Assembly (NCBI RefSeq): GCF_018687715.1
Contig: NC_056762.1
Span: forward strand, 23,481,364 to 23,545,363
Reading direction: 5' to 3'
Length of the DNA: 64,000 nucleotides
DNA from: Carya illinoinensis
Taxonomy: Eukaryota; Streptophyta; Magnoliopsida; Fagales; Juglandaceae
Both the position numbers and the translations under genes were made by a program. The notes beneath the pieces were generated by a model. The model saw nothing but the letters and a program-made list of their open reading frames with translations, was not told the DNA's origin and did no database searches. This document shows positions 23,750 through 36,521 of the stretch, in pieces. How positions within the stretch are numbered: position 1 is the stretch's first letter; every line of letters begins with the position of its first letter.

Positions 23750-23860
23750 AATATTTTTTTTTTATTTTATTTTATTTTATTTTATTATTATTATTTTATA
23801 TATATATGTGCACACATACTACCCCCCAACTAGTGAGAGACATAGTCCTCAATGAATCGA
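23750..23860 (-). promoter_or_regulatory. Duplicate polypurine-type motif between Athila pol and the 3' ORF
   Basis: On the minus strand the segment 23,820-23,855 reads CATTGAGGACTATGTCTC then CTAGTTGGGGGGT, close to the motif at 22,702-22,739. It is followed (lower coordinates) by a TTTTA-repeat stretch at 23,753-23,790. The role as internal polypurine tract is inferred from similarity and position. Confidence 0.4.
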
Positions 23861-23991
23861 ATGAAAGAAAACAAAGTGCACAGAATTAAGCAAGCAAAAC
23901 AAACAATCAACATGAAATATAAAATCAAAGCAAACGAACAAATAAAAAAAAACAAAGCAAGTAAAGAAAACTGTAAAGAAGGAAAAACAAC

Positions 23992-26900
23992 TTAAAATAC
24001 TTCCCTGGGGTCATGCACAAGCAAGATCTCATCATGTGGATCAAAGACCTTCAGAAATGACTTTAGACGTTGTCCGTTGACAGTGAAGCTATTACCATTC
24101 TTCGGATTGACAATGTCTACCGCGCCATGAGGATAAACGGTCTTTACAATGTACGGCCCACTCCATCGGGATTTCAATTTTCCAAGAAAAATATGCAAGC
24201 GAGAGTTGTAAAGAAGAACTTCCTGGCCAAGTGTGAAATGCTTTGGATGAATTTTCTGATCATGCAGAATTTTCATGCATTCTTTTGCCATTTGCGCGTT
24301 GTCATAAGCATTCCGACGAGCTTCATCCAATTCATTTATCTACAATTTTCTCAGCCCTGAAGCTTTATCAAGTGACATGTTAACATGTTTTATGGCCCAA
24401 AGAGCTCGATGCTGAATGTCAACAGGTAAATGACAAGCTTTACCATAAACTAATCGATAGGGAGACATCCCTAGATTTGTTTTAAAAGTTGTCCTATAAG
24501 CCCACAGAGCATCAAGAAGCTTAATCGACCAATCTTTCCTATTAGGATTTACTATTTTCTCCAGAATGATTTTTATTTCTCTGTTTGCCAATTCAGCTTG
24601 CCCATTTGTTTGAGGGTGATAAGGGGTAGAAACTCTGTGTGTGATACCATATTTCTTTACAAGTGTAGAAAAATGAGAACCCCCATCACTAATGATAACC
24701 TTGGGCATGCCAAATCGAGCAAACAAAGATTGTAAAAACTTTAGTACAACATGATGGTCATTGGTTTTGCAAGCGATGGCCTCAACCCACTTTGAAACAT
24801 AGTCCACAGCCAATAAAATATATGTGTTTCCAAAGGAAACCGGAAAAGGTCCCATGAAGTCTATTCCCCAACAATCAAAGATTTCTAAAGTAAGAATGGG
24901 GGAAAGGGGCATCATGTTTCTTTTGCTAATGGCTCCCAACTTTTGACAAGACTCACATGCTTTACAAAAATTGTAAGCATCCTTAAACATGGAAGGCCAA
25001 TAAAAACCGCTTTGCAAAATTTTTGCCACTGTTTTATTTGCTGAAAAATGACCACCACATGCACCCATATGACAAAATCTCAATACTGAAGAAAACTCAT
25101 CATTAGGAATGCATCTCCGAATCAATTGATCCGAACAATACTTGAAAAGATAAGGGTCATCAAAGTAGAAATGTTTTACCTCAGATAGAAACCGACGCTT
25201 ATCTTGGGTTGACCATTCAGAAGGCATTCGCTCAGTAACTAGATAATTGACTATGTCAGCATACCAGGGAGCTCCATCAACCACAAACAGCTGCTCATCC
25301 GGGAAACTATCATCAAGAGGAAGGCTGACATTTGAAGAAGGAGATGATAACAATCTAGAGAGGTGGTTAGCTACCACATTTTCAACTCCTTTTTTATCCT
25401 TAATGTTGATGTTGAACTCTTGAAGTAATAGAATCCAGCGAATCAAGCGTGGTTTTGCATCTTTCTTAGCCAACAAATACTTAAGAGCAGAGTGGTCAGT
25501 GAAAATAGTAACAGGAGAACCAAGAATATAAGCCTGAAATTTATCAAGTGCAAAAACAACTGCAAGCAATTCTTTTTCAGTAGTGGTATAATTTTTCTGG
25601 GCATCATTCAAGGTTCTACTAGCATAATAAATCACAAAAGGTCTGTTATCCACTCGCTGCCCCAAAACAGCTCCTAAGGCATAGTCACTAGCATCTGTCA
25701 TAATCTCAAAGGGAAGGTCCCAATGCGGGGGTTGCACAATAGGGGCAGTAGTAAGTGACTTTTTCAAGGTATCAAAAGCATTTTGGCACTCATCAGTCCA
25801 AACAAATTCAATATCATTTTGTAAAAGAGTGCACAAAGGTTTTGCAATGGAACTAAACCCTTGAATAAACCGCCTATAAAAGCCAGCATGACCAAGAAAA
25901 GAACGAATATCCCTAACTGTCCTAGAGATAGGAAGTTTAGATATTAATTCAATCTTTGTCTTGTCAACCTTTATACCCTCAGAAGAAACAATATGCCCTA
26001 ATACAATGCCCTGAGTAACCATAAATTGGCATTTCTCCCAATTAAGTAAAAGATTTTTTTCCTCACATCTTTGGAGAATATGTGCCAAATTATGCAAACA
26101 AATCTCAAAGGATTTTTCAAAAACAGAGAAATCATCCATGAATATTTCACAAATATCATCAATCATGTCAAAAAAAATACTCATCATGCATCTCTGAAAA
26201 GTAGCTGGAGCATTACACAAACCAAAAGGCATTCTAGTAAAAGCAAAAGTGCCAAAAGGACAGATGAAAGTGGTTTTCTCCTGATCCTCAGGTGCTACAG
26301 CAATTTGATAATAACCAGAATAGCCATCTAATAAACAATAATATGCATTACCAGCTACTCTTTCCAAAATTTGATCCAAGAATGGTAAAGGAAAATGATC
26401 CTTCCTACTAGCTAAATTAAGTTTTCTATAATCAATGCACATTCTCTAGCCAGTAACCATCCTAGTTGGAATCAACTCATTTTTTTCATCTTTTATGACA
26501 GTCAAACTAGATTTCTTTGGTACCACTTGAGTTGGACTTACCCACTTACTGTCTGAGATGGGGTAAATGATTCCCACTACGAGTAGCTTAAGCACTTCCT
26601 CTTTCACGACTTCCTTCATGGTAGGATTGAGCCTACGTTGAGCATCACGAACTGGTTTAGCATCGTCTTCAAGATGGATTCTGTGGGTACATACAGCGGC
26701 ATCAATGCCTTTGATGTCGGCTATTGTCCAACCAATTGCACCTCGATGCTTTCTTAATACTTCAATCAACTGGGCTTCATCCTTCTGATTTAGCTTTGAG
26801 GAAATCACCACCGGAAAAGTTCCTTCTTCAGGTCCAAGAAACGCATACTTTAAATCTTGAGGAAGCGATTTCAATTCCAACTGAGGAACTTCTTCCTCTG

Positions 26901-28170
26901 AAGATCTAAGTATGTCTGGTGGTGGTAGAGCTTCGAACTGGGGTTTCCATCTTGCTCCCGCAAATTGTACTTCAAGTGGTAAAGATGAATCTGCAAAACA
27001 ATCAAAAAAATCAAAGTCATCTTCATTGATATGATCAATTTTCTCATCAAGTAAAAATTCAGGTGTCTGAAAAATATAATCATCATCAAAGAAAGGAGAA
27101 GTTGAGCAAATAAAATCTGTTGGTGTCAAACTCTCCACAGCATTCAAATCACTTGTGTCATCAAAATGTGCCGGCATCTTGCAAGCGTTGAAAACGTTCA
27201 ACTCAAGTGCCATGTTCCCAAAGGTAAGCTTCAAAACTCCACTTCTGCAATTGATCAAAGCATTTGATGTAGCTAGAAATGGTCTTCCTAGGATGACAGG
27301 AGCTTGATAAATAGTGGAGACCGGCTGCTGCATGTTAAGAACCACAAAATCTACTGGGTAGTAGAATTTGTCCACCTGGACCAACACGTCCTCTACAATA
27401 CCTTTCGGTACCTTAACTGATCTGTCAGCCAACTATAGCATGATGGATGTCTTTTTCAGCTCACCCAATCCCAACTGCTCATATACTGAGAACGGTAGTA
27501 AGTTCACACTACTCCCCAAATCAAGTAAAGCTCTCCCAATTCGTGATTCACCAATCATAATGGAGATTTTGGGAGAGCCGGGATCTCCAAACTTCTGAGG
27601 AGTCTCGCTCAATATCAATGCACTAACTTGCTCCGTTAGGAAAGCTTTCTTCTTCACATTCAGCTTCCTCTTCACCGTGCACAAGTCCTTCAAAAATTTT
27701 GCATATGAAGGCACTTGTTGTATGGCATCCAAGAGTGGAATATTGATTTTCACTTGCTTGAAAATCTCTTGAATTTTCGTGTGATACTTGTTCTTTTTGC
27801 CAACTGTGAATCTTTGAGGATAGGGTACCACAGGTTGGTATCCCTTACTAGTTTCAGCATCTGCACTCACAGGCTTTTTCAGTTCTGGTCTCGCTACCTC
27901 TGGTTCTTTTTCAGCTTCATCCGTTTCTGCTGCATCTTTAGGCGTAGGAGCAATTACCTCTGTGTCTATGGTCATCTCAGGTCGGGGAACTTCCTTCCCA
28001 CTTCTCAAAGTAAGAACAACTTTTGCTGTCTCAACAACGTCTCCTGAGACATTATGCACTTGATGTTGTTGTTGTCTGTATACTTGAGGATTAGGTTGAG
28101 GCTGTGCAGGAAATTTCCCTCTTTCTAGGGTGCTCAAGGTTGTGCTCATCTTATTAACAGTGCCACGCAA
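23992..28170 (-). pseudogene. Athila pol: protease, RT, RNase H, integrase
   Basis: One frame with TAG stops at 27,433, 26,446 and 24,340. Protease carries LLDLGSSVNLLPFSVYEQLG near 27,540. RT starts near 26,700; MCIDYRKLN begins at 26,442 and the catalytic box is FMDD at about 26,145. RNase H begins at the [15 protein letters not shown] block (about 25,700). Integrase shows the HHCC-type region ([11 protein letters not shown], about 24,950) and DDE-type segments ([20 protein letters not shown]), then a C-terminal fold with LGQEVLLYNSRL. The segment after SDGGSHF appears a few residues short compared with typical family text. Apart from the stops it looks young. Confidence 0.88.
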
Positions 28171-29571
28171 CTCATTTATGGCCTGAGTATTTTGATTATT
28201 TGTGGTGGCCTGAATCTACATGAATTGCTGAAGTGTATTGGCCATCTGTGCCATACTGTCATCTAGAGTCTTCTTGGCAGATGATGAAGGCTGAGGACCT
28301 TGTGCAGCTACATGAAGTTGAAATCCAGGAGGAGCTACATAAGGATAGCTCTGAGGATTTTGATATGGCAGATACTGGTGCTGAGGAGCACCTTGATTAA
28401 ATGGCTGCTGCTGAGGTGGTGGGGACCGACCAAGCTGATCATTTCTCCATGAGAAATTTGGGTGATTTCTCCACCCCGGATTATATGTGTTGGAGAAAGG
28501 CTGATTATGTGCTCGATTGACCCAGTTAGCTGATTGTATTGGCTCAGACCCACCTTCTTGAAATACTGGCATAATCGGGCAGTCTTGGGTCTTATGGTTT
28601 GAATCAGCACATATAGAACATGCCTCTGCTACTTTCGCAGCCTTTACTTTTTCCATTTCCATGACCTCCATTCTTCTAGTCAATGCAATTATTCGGGCTT
28701 GAACATCCGTGTCTCCTTTGAGCTCATATCTGCCCCCTCCAGAAATAGCCCTCATTGGCTGTGCTGTTAATGGAACTCGATCAGTACGAGTGTTCCGTTG
28801 TTGTGTGCTCTCAGCAAGCTAGTCGAAAAATGATAATGCTTCATCAGGTTCTTTGCTGAAGAACTCCCCATTGCACATTGTCTGAACAAATTGCTTGCAT
28901 TCCGGAGTGAGACCAGTGTAAAAATAGCTCACCAGCCTCCAGGATTCAAAACCATGATGTGGACAAATGTTCACCAAATCTTTAAATTTTTCCCAACTAG
29001 CCTGAAAGGTCTCATCAGATGTCTGATTGAACTGGCTGATCTGTTCCTACAAAAATTGAGTTCTCTGAAAAGGAAAAAATTTCTATAAGAATTCACGCTG
29101 CATGTCAGACCAACTAGAAATGGAATTAGGTCTCAAAGAGTTAAACCAAATCTTCGCTTTATCCTTTAAAGAGAAAGGAAATAAACGAAGTCTAATGAAT
29201 TCATCAGTAACAGCCCTAGTGATAAAAGTAGCACAAGCCAGCTCAAAATCTGTCAAGTGCTGGTAAGGACTCTTAGAATCCATCTTGTGGAACTGAGGTA
29301 TCACTGACATCATGCCATGCTTGATAGAGAAATTAGGTGCATTTTCAGGTAAAATTATGCATGAAGGTGTAGTGGTACAAGTGGGTTGCAAATAGTCCTT
29401 AAGAGTGCGTGGTGCAGGTGCAGCCATGTTTTCTGATTCAATTTCAATTTCGTCACCTGGTTCACTCAAAGAAAAGACAGACGAGCTATCTATCTCTAAG
29501 CTGTGTATACTACTCTCAACACTCGATGTGACTCTAAGCAACCTATTTGAAGTGTCTCTCACCCATGACAT
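28171..29571 (-). pseudogene. Athila gag
   Basis: The ATG at 29,571 begins a frame shared with pol. Core gag text (KIWFNSLRPNSISSWSDMQREFL; YFYTGLTPECKQFVQTM) is that of plant Athila gag. A CX2CX4HX4C knuckle (CSICADSNHKTQDC) is at about 28,620-28,579, followed by a Pro/Gln-rich stretch. TAG stops lie at 29,083, 29,047, 28,819 and 28,216. Family role: forms virus-like particles. Gag and pol in a single frame without a separating stop is usual for this clade, so the TAGs are mutations rather than a translational switch, in my view. Confidence 0.85.
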
Positions 29572-29692
29572 GAAACATCAGTTTAATATGGTAGAGATGA
29601 GTGGTTGATGCAAATGAGATGAGTAAACAGAGATAATATGGTAAAGAAAAATAAAATAAAATAACAAGTTTAAATTTAAGTTAGACAACTTA
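29572..29692 (-). other. Athila short leader between primer site and gag
   Basis: About 120 bases, A-rich on the sense strand complement, without coding features. It separates the tRNA-Asp primer site from the gag ATG. Confidence 0.5.
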
Positions 29693-29710
29693 TCCCCGGC
29701 AACGGCGCCA
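29693..29710 (-). other. Athila primer-binding site, tRNA-Asp
   Basis: The plus strand reads TCCCCGGCAACGGCGCCA, identical to the 3' end of plant tRNA-Asp, so the element-sense strand is its complement. It lies six bases from the inner edge of the 5' LTR. It is a primer site, not a tRNA gene. Confidence 0.9.
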
Positions 29711-29716
29711 AAAACT

Positions 29717-32154
29717 TGACTCACTCAAAAATGAGTAGCACTAATGCTATCCCAAGTGCAGGAGGATGTCGTGTAATAATTAGGAATAAATTCCTAGATC
29801 ATCTCCTCAGGGAAAGTTGCTTAAAATTAAACTCGTTAAAAAAATGTGAAAAACTTCACAAAGAGAAAATAAAATGATGGTATATGCAATGGATGGAAAA
29901 GGGTACTAGTCATGGACTAGAATCATGTCTTTTGATTTTTTTTTTGTTTGTTGGATTGGAATGTAAAGGACTAATAAATTAAACTCAGAAATTAATAAAA
30001 CTAAATTAAGCATTAAACTAAATTAGAAAGTAATTGATAAAACATGAACTGAAAATTTAAAATGCCCAAAACCAAGATTCTAGAATTCATCTTTGTAATT
30101 AAATCACGAATTCTCAAAATAACACATAACAATTGTAATCACTATTAAATGAAAACTTAAAGAAGTCAGAAAAATAAATAACACGAAATAAGTAAATAGA
30201 AACTCAAAAGTATTCTATAAACTTTAAACTGAAGTTAAATAAAATAGGAAACGAAAAGTCTAAACGAAAACTTCCTTTCACTATTCAATTGAAATTCGAA
30301 ACAAAAATGAACAATTTCTCACGTATCACTCTTGAAAATTAATTTCTAAACCTTTAATAAAAACTCTATAACAATTCCTCTGCTCTCCACGTATGATGTT
30401 CAGAAAAATCAAAAACAAAAACAAAAGCTTAAAACCAAACCTTTCTTGCAATAAATTAAGGTAACACAATTAATTAGAACTTCTAAAACAATTCTTTATG
30501 AAACAAAATAGCACACTTGATTAAAACTTTTAAAACAATTTCTTTTTGTTACATGAAATAAACTAGTAATGAAACAAACTAGCACACTTAATACTAAGGT
30601 ATTACTCTTAATGAAATAAAAGTCTAGAACAAATCTTAATACACTTAATAAAAATGCTAAAACAACAAAGCTTTGAAACTAAAAGGAGAAACAAAATTTC
30701 TTAAAACAAAAAGGAACTAATTCTTTCAAGTACATAGCAGAAAATTGTGTGTGTTGAGTTGTGTTTGTCTAAGTTTGAGTTGTCCTAGTTGTTCTCCTTG
30801 TAAGCTTCGGACTGCACCCATTTTATAGCCGAACATCTTGGCTAGTTCATCTCTCATTCAATTGGTTTCGCACTTCAATCTTGCATTCACACTCAATTTG
30901 CATTCACACCTCAATTGGTTTCACACTTCATTATTGCATTCACACCTCAATTTCGGCCACTTGCATTCCTCTTTAATTGCCGTGTCTTGCATTGCATTCC
31001 TCCTCTCTTATTTTATTCAATTGGTTTATTAATTCAAACCAAAAAACCAAGTCTTCATGCCTAACTTCTTGCCTAACTTGTTGACTAACTTCATGCAAAT
31101 TCATACACGATTTCTTCATTGCCTCTCCAGCCGACTTCTTCAATTTGTTTTCTTCAATTTCAGCACACAACATACTTTAATTCCAGCACATCATGCACTT
31201 TAATTTCAGCACATGTTCCTCTATATTTTCTTCTTTATACATGTCAAGCTTCAATGAATTTCCACCGATTTCTCCTCTCTTTGTTAAAAACTCCTACACG
31301 GTTCTTCTTTCTTTTTCACATCCAGCAATATATATATATATATATATAAATAGCTGCCTCAAGTTGCAAACTCATTCCTCCAACTCACGGCTCTTCATTA
31401 ATAATCACCACCAACTCCACAAGTCAAGTAATGCATGGCACCTCCCTTTTTAGACTTTAACTTTGCATGGACAGCAGCAGCCTTTGATTGCACCAACTTC
31501 TTCACATGTTCCTCACCTTAATTTAGCTGCACCAACCGATGTAAGTTAAGCCAAACAAGCAGCCTCCCAATTAATGTATAATTTAGGTGGGTTGGAAATG
31601 AGTTGGTGGATTTGTGGGGTAATTGGTGTAGCCGTGTATGAGGTTAGATGGAGTTGGGATTGTTTAAATGGTGGGAAAGCTTAAGACAAAGTATGAACAA
31701 GGCATGAACATAATGAACCATGGTTTGCACGCAAAATGGAGATGGAGATTAAAAAAAAAAAAAAAAACTCAACAACAAAATAACATAAATAAAAAATTAG
31801 CTTGAGCAACTTCCATTCAAAGATGGCAAGAAGTGCTTCTATCTTTTGAGGTTCATGAATTGAACCCAAAAGATGGAAAGATAGCTCAAGAAACTTTATG
31901 AACATGAAGAACAAGAAAAACAATGGTACAAATGCAAATGATAATGGAAAGCAAGAAAAATTATGGACTAGAATGCACAGTAATCAATAGTTGGTAGAAT
32001 TCAAGCATAAATTCATGCTTTTAATCAATTAAAATCACAACTTTGATTTATTCATTTTAACCATTTTTCCATTTAAAACCAATAATAATGTCATGATGAA
32101 TTTAAAATACATTGGTTTTAAATAGTTAAAATGTGCAATATTTCAGCTCAATCA
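29717..32154 (-). repeat. Athila 5' LTR (right copy)
   Basis: 2,438 bp, starting TGACTCACTC and ending GCTCAATCA on the plus strand. It preserves the empty target of the hAT element (near 30,012). It has fewer copies of the 12-bp GCCTAACTTGTT unit than the left LTR and a slightly longer TA microsatellite (31,329-31,347). Confidence 0.92.
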
Positions 32155-33682
32155 ATGATGGGGGAATGGGTTTCAGAGATTTAAGGATTTATAATGAGGC
32201 TTTACTTGCAAAACAAGGTTGGAGAATAATGCAAAATGAGGAGAGCCTGCTTCATAAAATTTTCAAGGCAAGATATTTCCCAAGTTCAAACTTTCAGAAT
32301 TCAACTCTTGGACATAATCCATCTTATATATGGAGGGGAATATGGTTAGTGAAAGATAAACTTCTTCAAGGATGCAAGTGGAGAGGTGGGAATGGAAGGA
32401 TGATAAGATTATGGGAAGATCATTGGATGCCTGGCTTCAAATGTCTGCAACAGTTTGGAGTGGTATTAATAGGAGATGACCAAAAGGTAGTGGAACTAAT
32501 TAATCAAAATTCTAGTTGGTGGGATGTACACAAAGTCAGAAGCTTATTGCCCCCTAAACCTGCTGATGCAATTTTGAAGATTATCCTCAGCGTAGAGAGT
32601 CATGAAGACAAATTATTATGGGATATGGAAAGGAATGGTTGTTAAGTGTAAAGAGTGCTTAGAAATTGTTCAAAAAGTTGGTTGCAGAACCAACAGAGGG
32701 GGAAAGTTCTATGAGTGTAGCAAATAAGAAACTATGGAAGGCCATTTGGAGTATGCAAGTCCCCCATAAGATTAAGGTCTTCACGTGGAGAGCTTGTATT
32801 GAAGCCCTTCCTACAAGATGCAATTAGAAAAGAAGAAAGGTAATTGAAGATGCCACATGCCAACTGTGTTTTGCAGGAATGGAAAATACAATACATGCAC
32901 TTCAACAATGTCAAATGCTAACTGAAATGTGGAATCAATAGTTCCCTCAAGTCAGATTAATAGGTCCACAAGAGGAATTCACTGAGATCGTTGATCGAGT
33001 ACAAGGATGTCAATGTAAAGAGGAGTTGGAAAAAATGTTTATGATTGCTTGGGCATGCTGTTATAGAAGGAATCAATGGATGTTTGAAGATAAAAATTTG
33101 AAAATAGAAGAGGTAATCAATAATGTTATTGGTTTGTACAAGTCTTATAAGGCAGTGAAAGGATTTAATCATAGCAATGTTCAGAGAATGATAAAGTGTC
33201 AATTACCTTCACAAGGAACGACAAAGGTCAATGTTGATTGAGCAGTTTTTCATGCTGATAACAGTACAAGGATAGGTCTCATTTTAAGAGATTGGGAAGG
33301 AAGGGTGCTACTGGCTGTTAGTAAAAAAGAGGTAGCAGTGATGAAGCCTCTAGAGATCGAACTACTAGCTATACTGAGAGGCTTGCAATTTTGCATTCCT
33401 CTTGGTCTGCAATCTTTAAGCATTGAGATAGACTCTTTGATTTTAGTTCAAGAGCTATCCAAATCTGAACTGTCGAACTCTATGTATGGGAATGTGTTGG
33501 CAGATATCAAGCATATGCAGACCAGATTGCCAAATTGCTCATCTGTGCATGTTAATAGGGAAGCAAATGAATCAGCACATAGATTAGCAAGGTATTCAAG
33601 AAATGTTAGTGATACAAGTGTATGGTGGGAGTTTGTTCCCCCTACTGTTCAACAAGTCATATGGACTGATTTACATTTGTAA
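32155..33682 (+). pseudogene. LINE ORF2 C-terminus: zinc-binding and RNase H domains
   Basis: Coding resumes at 32,160 (GGMGFRDLRIYNEALLAKQ) and covers the region before the zinc-binding RT domain, a zf-RVT-like block (CQLCFAGMENTIHALQQC, 32,857-32,912), and an RVT_3-type RNase H from about 33,230 to 33,682. RNase H features are EIELLAILRGLQF (33,355) and HVNREANESAHRLARY (33,547). Stops at 32,643 and 33,239 and frame changes mark decay. A short 3' UTR and poly(A) tail follow at 33,683-33,728. Confidence 0.8.
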
Positions 33683-33728
33683 TGAAGTTTGGTTATTAAT
33701 GAAAGTGTTTTTACTATAAAAAAAAAAA

Positions 33729-35640
33729 TATCAAAACAAATAGTTATGATATGATGAAAGGATCACATCCTTATATAGGATTCATTATAAATTAATGAAA
33801 ATAACATTAGAGCCACAAGCTCTTATTACTAGCCCAAAAGGCTACACACTATTATTACGATCTAGTACACCAAACTCTAGCATACAAATGCCTAAATAGA
33901 TTTATTGGAATCAGATTACTCTTCCTAATGAATTGTAATTAGAAAATATTATTTCATTACCAAAAATAGAAAAAAATTCTAAAGACAATTTAGATTACAT
34001 ATATCAAAACCAAGACAGATTAGTCCAAATTATTTTTCAACCATTTAGGAAATCATTCTTGCATTATTCTTCTCTAGCACCCTCCAGCTACCATACACCC
34101 AGATCTACACTCACTAGGAATAGATCACAAAATTTTGATACTAGATTTAAAAATCTGGATACTCAAATCCGAGTAGTTATTCCTAAAAATATTATTAATA
34201 CACCAGTATATTCATCAATCATCTAGATTTAGCATCCACCTCTAGTCCCCATTAGATTAAAAAACCTTCTTCTCTAACAAATTTACTAGTAGTTGGAGAT
34301 GATGCCCAGATATTCACCCTGAGTAAAGAAGAATTTAAAATTAACAAAGATTATCTTAAACAAGATTATATGAAACAAGAAAATAAACAGATAAGATTTG
34401 CATTTTTCTCTACTTTCTCAAAATTAGAAAGCGATTATATCCAAACAAAGTATTATGAATATTTAGAAAGTATACACATTAATATACATTTCTTTACATG
34501 GTTGGAAATATATAAACTATATTATGAAATATTATGAATATTATCAACTATAAATAAGACCACTAATCAATGGGTTAAAGTAGAAAATAATCAAATTATT
34601 TATGAAGAATATCCTCCTTTTGTAGCCAGTAAGTATAATTAAAGAAGTACACAAATATTTAGCATAACCAATAAATAAATTAACTTTACCAGAAATTAAA
34701 AACACTGATAATATAATTCAACAAAATAATTATACTAATTTATATTTAAAAACCATGAGTAAGCAACTAGAAAGGATTGAAAACCTAATATCCCCTATTA
34801 AAATTCCTATTAAAAAAGTAAGAGAAATTCCTTTATTTATCCCTATGAAATTCCTGCTCACTTAAAACATAATTTTTCTAAACTAAAAATGATTTGCTAG
34901 AATAAATCTCTAGTAAATTAAAAAAAATTAAATATTGATAACAGTCCATCTACTTTGAGACAATCTTATATTAATGTATTAAGTAAAACAGATTCACTTG
35001 ATTTATCTGACTCTGAAATTAATAATATTGAAAATCAATTTAAAGATTTACAAATAAATAAGATTAAGGAAAATCATACTTATGAGCATTATCCTAGGCA
35101 GTCTAAAAGACATACTTCTATTACTCATAATTGGCCGGTATCCAAGACCTACCCCTCCGAATATGCAATTCGAGGAAAGAGAACATATAGTAAGATCTGT
35201 TTTTTCACCATATGCATAATATGAATGGAATATAGATGGATTATCTAAATATGAAATATTAAATGATTATAGTAGTTAATGTTTATAAAGCAGTAGAAGG
35301 ACAGATCATCAAGTAGCACATGTTCTTGTTACAGGTTTCACTGGCCAACTAAAGGCCTGGTGGGATCATTATCTTTCACAAGAACAAAGAATAAGAATAT
35401 CAAGCGCTTATAAACATGATAAAAATATACAAGAGATTAAAACATAAGATAGTCAACCTATAGAAGATGTTGTTATCACTTTAATATTTATATTAACAAA
35501 GCATTTTGAAGGTGACCGATCATGTTCAATTTAAAGAAAGAACTAGTAATTTATTAATCAATTTAAGATGTACTCAATTATCCAATTTTAGATGGTATAA
35601 ATATGTCTTTCTAACTAAAATTATGATCAGTGATGACTGT
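33729..35640 (+). pseudogene. EPRV copy 2 (plus): movement protein 3' part and capsid N-terminal part
   Basis: After the LINE target duplication the movement frame resumes (SYDMMKGS, 33,743) and continues through blocks equivalent to copy 1 nt 600-830. Capsid-like text follows at 34,270-35,610, including DLSDSEINNIENQFKDLQ (35,000-35,050) and the TGFTGQLKAWWDHYLSQEQR-like block near 35,335. Many stops and small indels are present. At 35,640 a Copia LTR begins; the capsid frame picks up again at 42,911. Confidence 0.75.
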
Positions 35641-36521
35641 TGAAATTCCTAACGTACCCCTGTAAACTACGAAATTGTCTACCAATTTCCTTGAACAAAT
35701 AGGTTAGATCTCAATTATTAAGATTATGAAACGAATCAAATACTTTAAAATAAATAATCAACTTTGTAAGACACAACGATTGGTTATGAAGGGAAACTCT
35801 TTAAAGAACTCTTTAAAGGTAAAACCCTACGGGTAGCCAAACCCAGGAAAATCAATTTGATTATTTGAAGAACAATTACAAGCAATCATCAATTACAAAA
35901 CATTTACAATTTGACTCTCTTACATGCCTAGACAAATGAGCCGTTTGTCTTCTACTGCAGTAGCAGCCAGAACCTCTGGCGATCTTCAACTGTTGACTTC
36001 CCTTTTGGAACTCCAGAGGCTGAAATCCAATCGATGTTACTTCACACTCAAAGCACAATCATACTCAAGAAGATATGAAAAACCAAATAAAAATTCTCAA
36101 GTGAATTTTCTCTCATAAATACTCAGAATATACTCTCTAGAATTCATGGCTCAAACTCCTTGCAGAGATATGAAACCGAATCCCTTTAAATAGAAAGTCT
36201 AGAAAGAGTTCCAGTCACAGTAGGATTCTACTGACAGTTAGCAATAGTCGCAAAGACGTGTTCCAACGGACTGCTAACATTTCGCGATAACAGTCTTCTA
36301 TATTGACTAATCTCTGTTCAACTTTCTTCTGGATATATATAGATCTACTAGGACTTGATTTTAACCTCAATGACTTATCTAAACAATACTTAAGACTTCT
36401 AGATAGACTCGAAATTGTTTAGAGATAAATCAGTAATTATTTTACATTCATCCAACAAATTTAATGATAAGATAAGCCTTATCATATAGTCATCTAATCC
36501 TAACCAATTTTTACCTTTACA
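35641..36521 (-). repeat. Copia 3' LTR (left copy)
   Basis: Starts TGAAATTCCTAACG and ends CCTTTACA; 881 bp. The right copy starts TGAAATTCCCAATG and shows numerous substitutions, so the element is older than the Athila insertion. Short frames inside are shared by both LTRs and are not genes. Confidence 0.82.

Larger units (their letters stand above)
17274..32154 (-). mobile_element. Athila-lineage Ty3/gypsy retrotransposon, complete with both LTRs
   Basis: It has a perfect 5-bp duplication atgat (17,269-17,273 and 32,155-32,159), two LTRs of about 2.44 kb, a tRNA-Asp primer site, gag and pol on the minus strand, and an extra 3' ORF. The LTRs differ at few positions by eye, so insertion is recent relative to the LINE it interrupts. 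Gag and pol lie in one uninterrupted frame except for seven TAG stops. A hAT element later entered the 3' LTR. The lineage call rests on Athila-like gag text, RT text (FMDDFSVF) and primer type. Confidence 0.9.
10960..33728 (+). mobile_element. L1-type LINE, full length, carrying nested insertions
   Basis: A 13-bp target duplication with one mismatch, aaacaaata(a/g)tta, lies at 10,947-10,959 and 33,734-33,746, and a poly(A) tail lies at 33,718-33,728. Without the two nested elements it is about 5.5 kb. Domains in order are ORF1 with DUF4283-like fold and CCHC knuckle, then ORF2 with endonuclease, RT, a zinc-binding domain typical of plant L1 RTs, and RNase H. Several stops and frame changes make it dead. 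It splits the movement gene of EPRV copy 2, so it inserted after the virus. Confidence 0.88.

Noticed and set aside
23992..29571. UAG readthrough or reassigned codon in Athila gag-pol
   Set aside because: Seven scattered TAGs at positions where relatives have Gln or Trp are better explained by methylated-C deamination than by programmed readthrough.
29693..29710. tRNA-Asp 3' end, possible tRNA gene
   Set aside because: Only the last 18 bases match and it is placed at the LTR edge; it is a primer-binding site.
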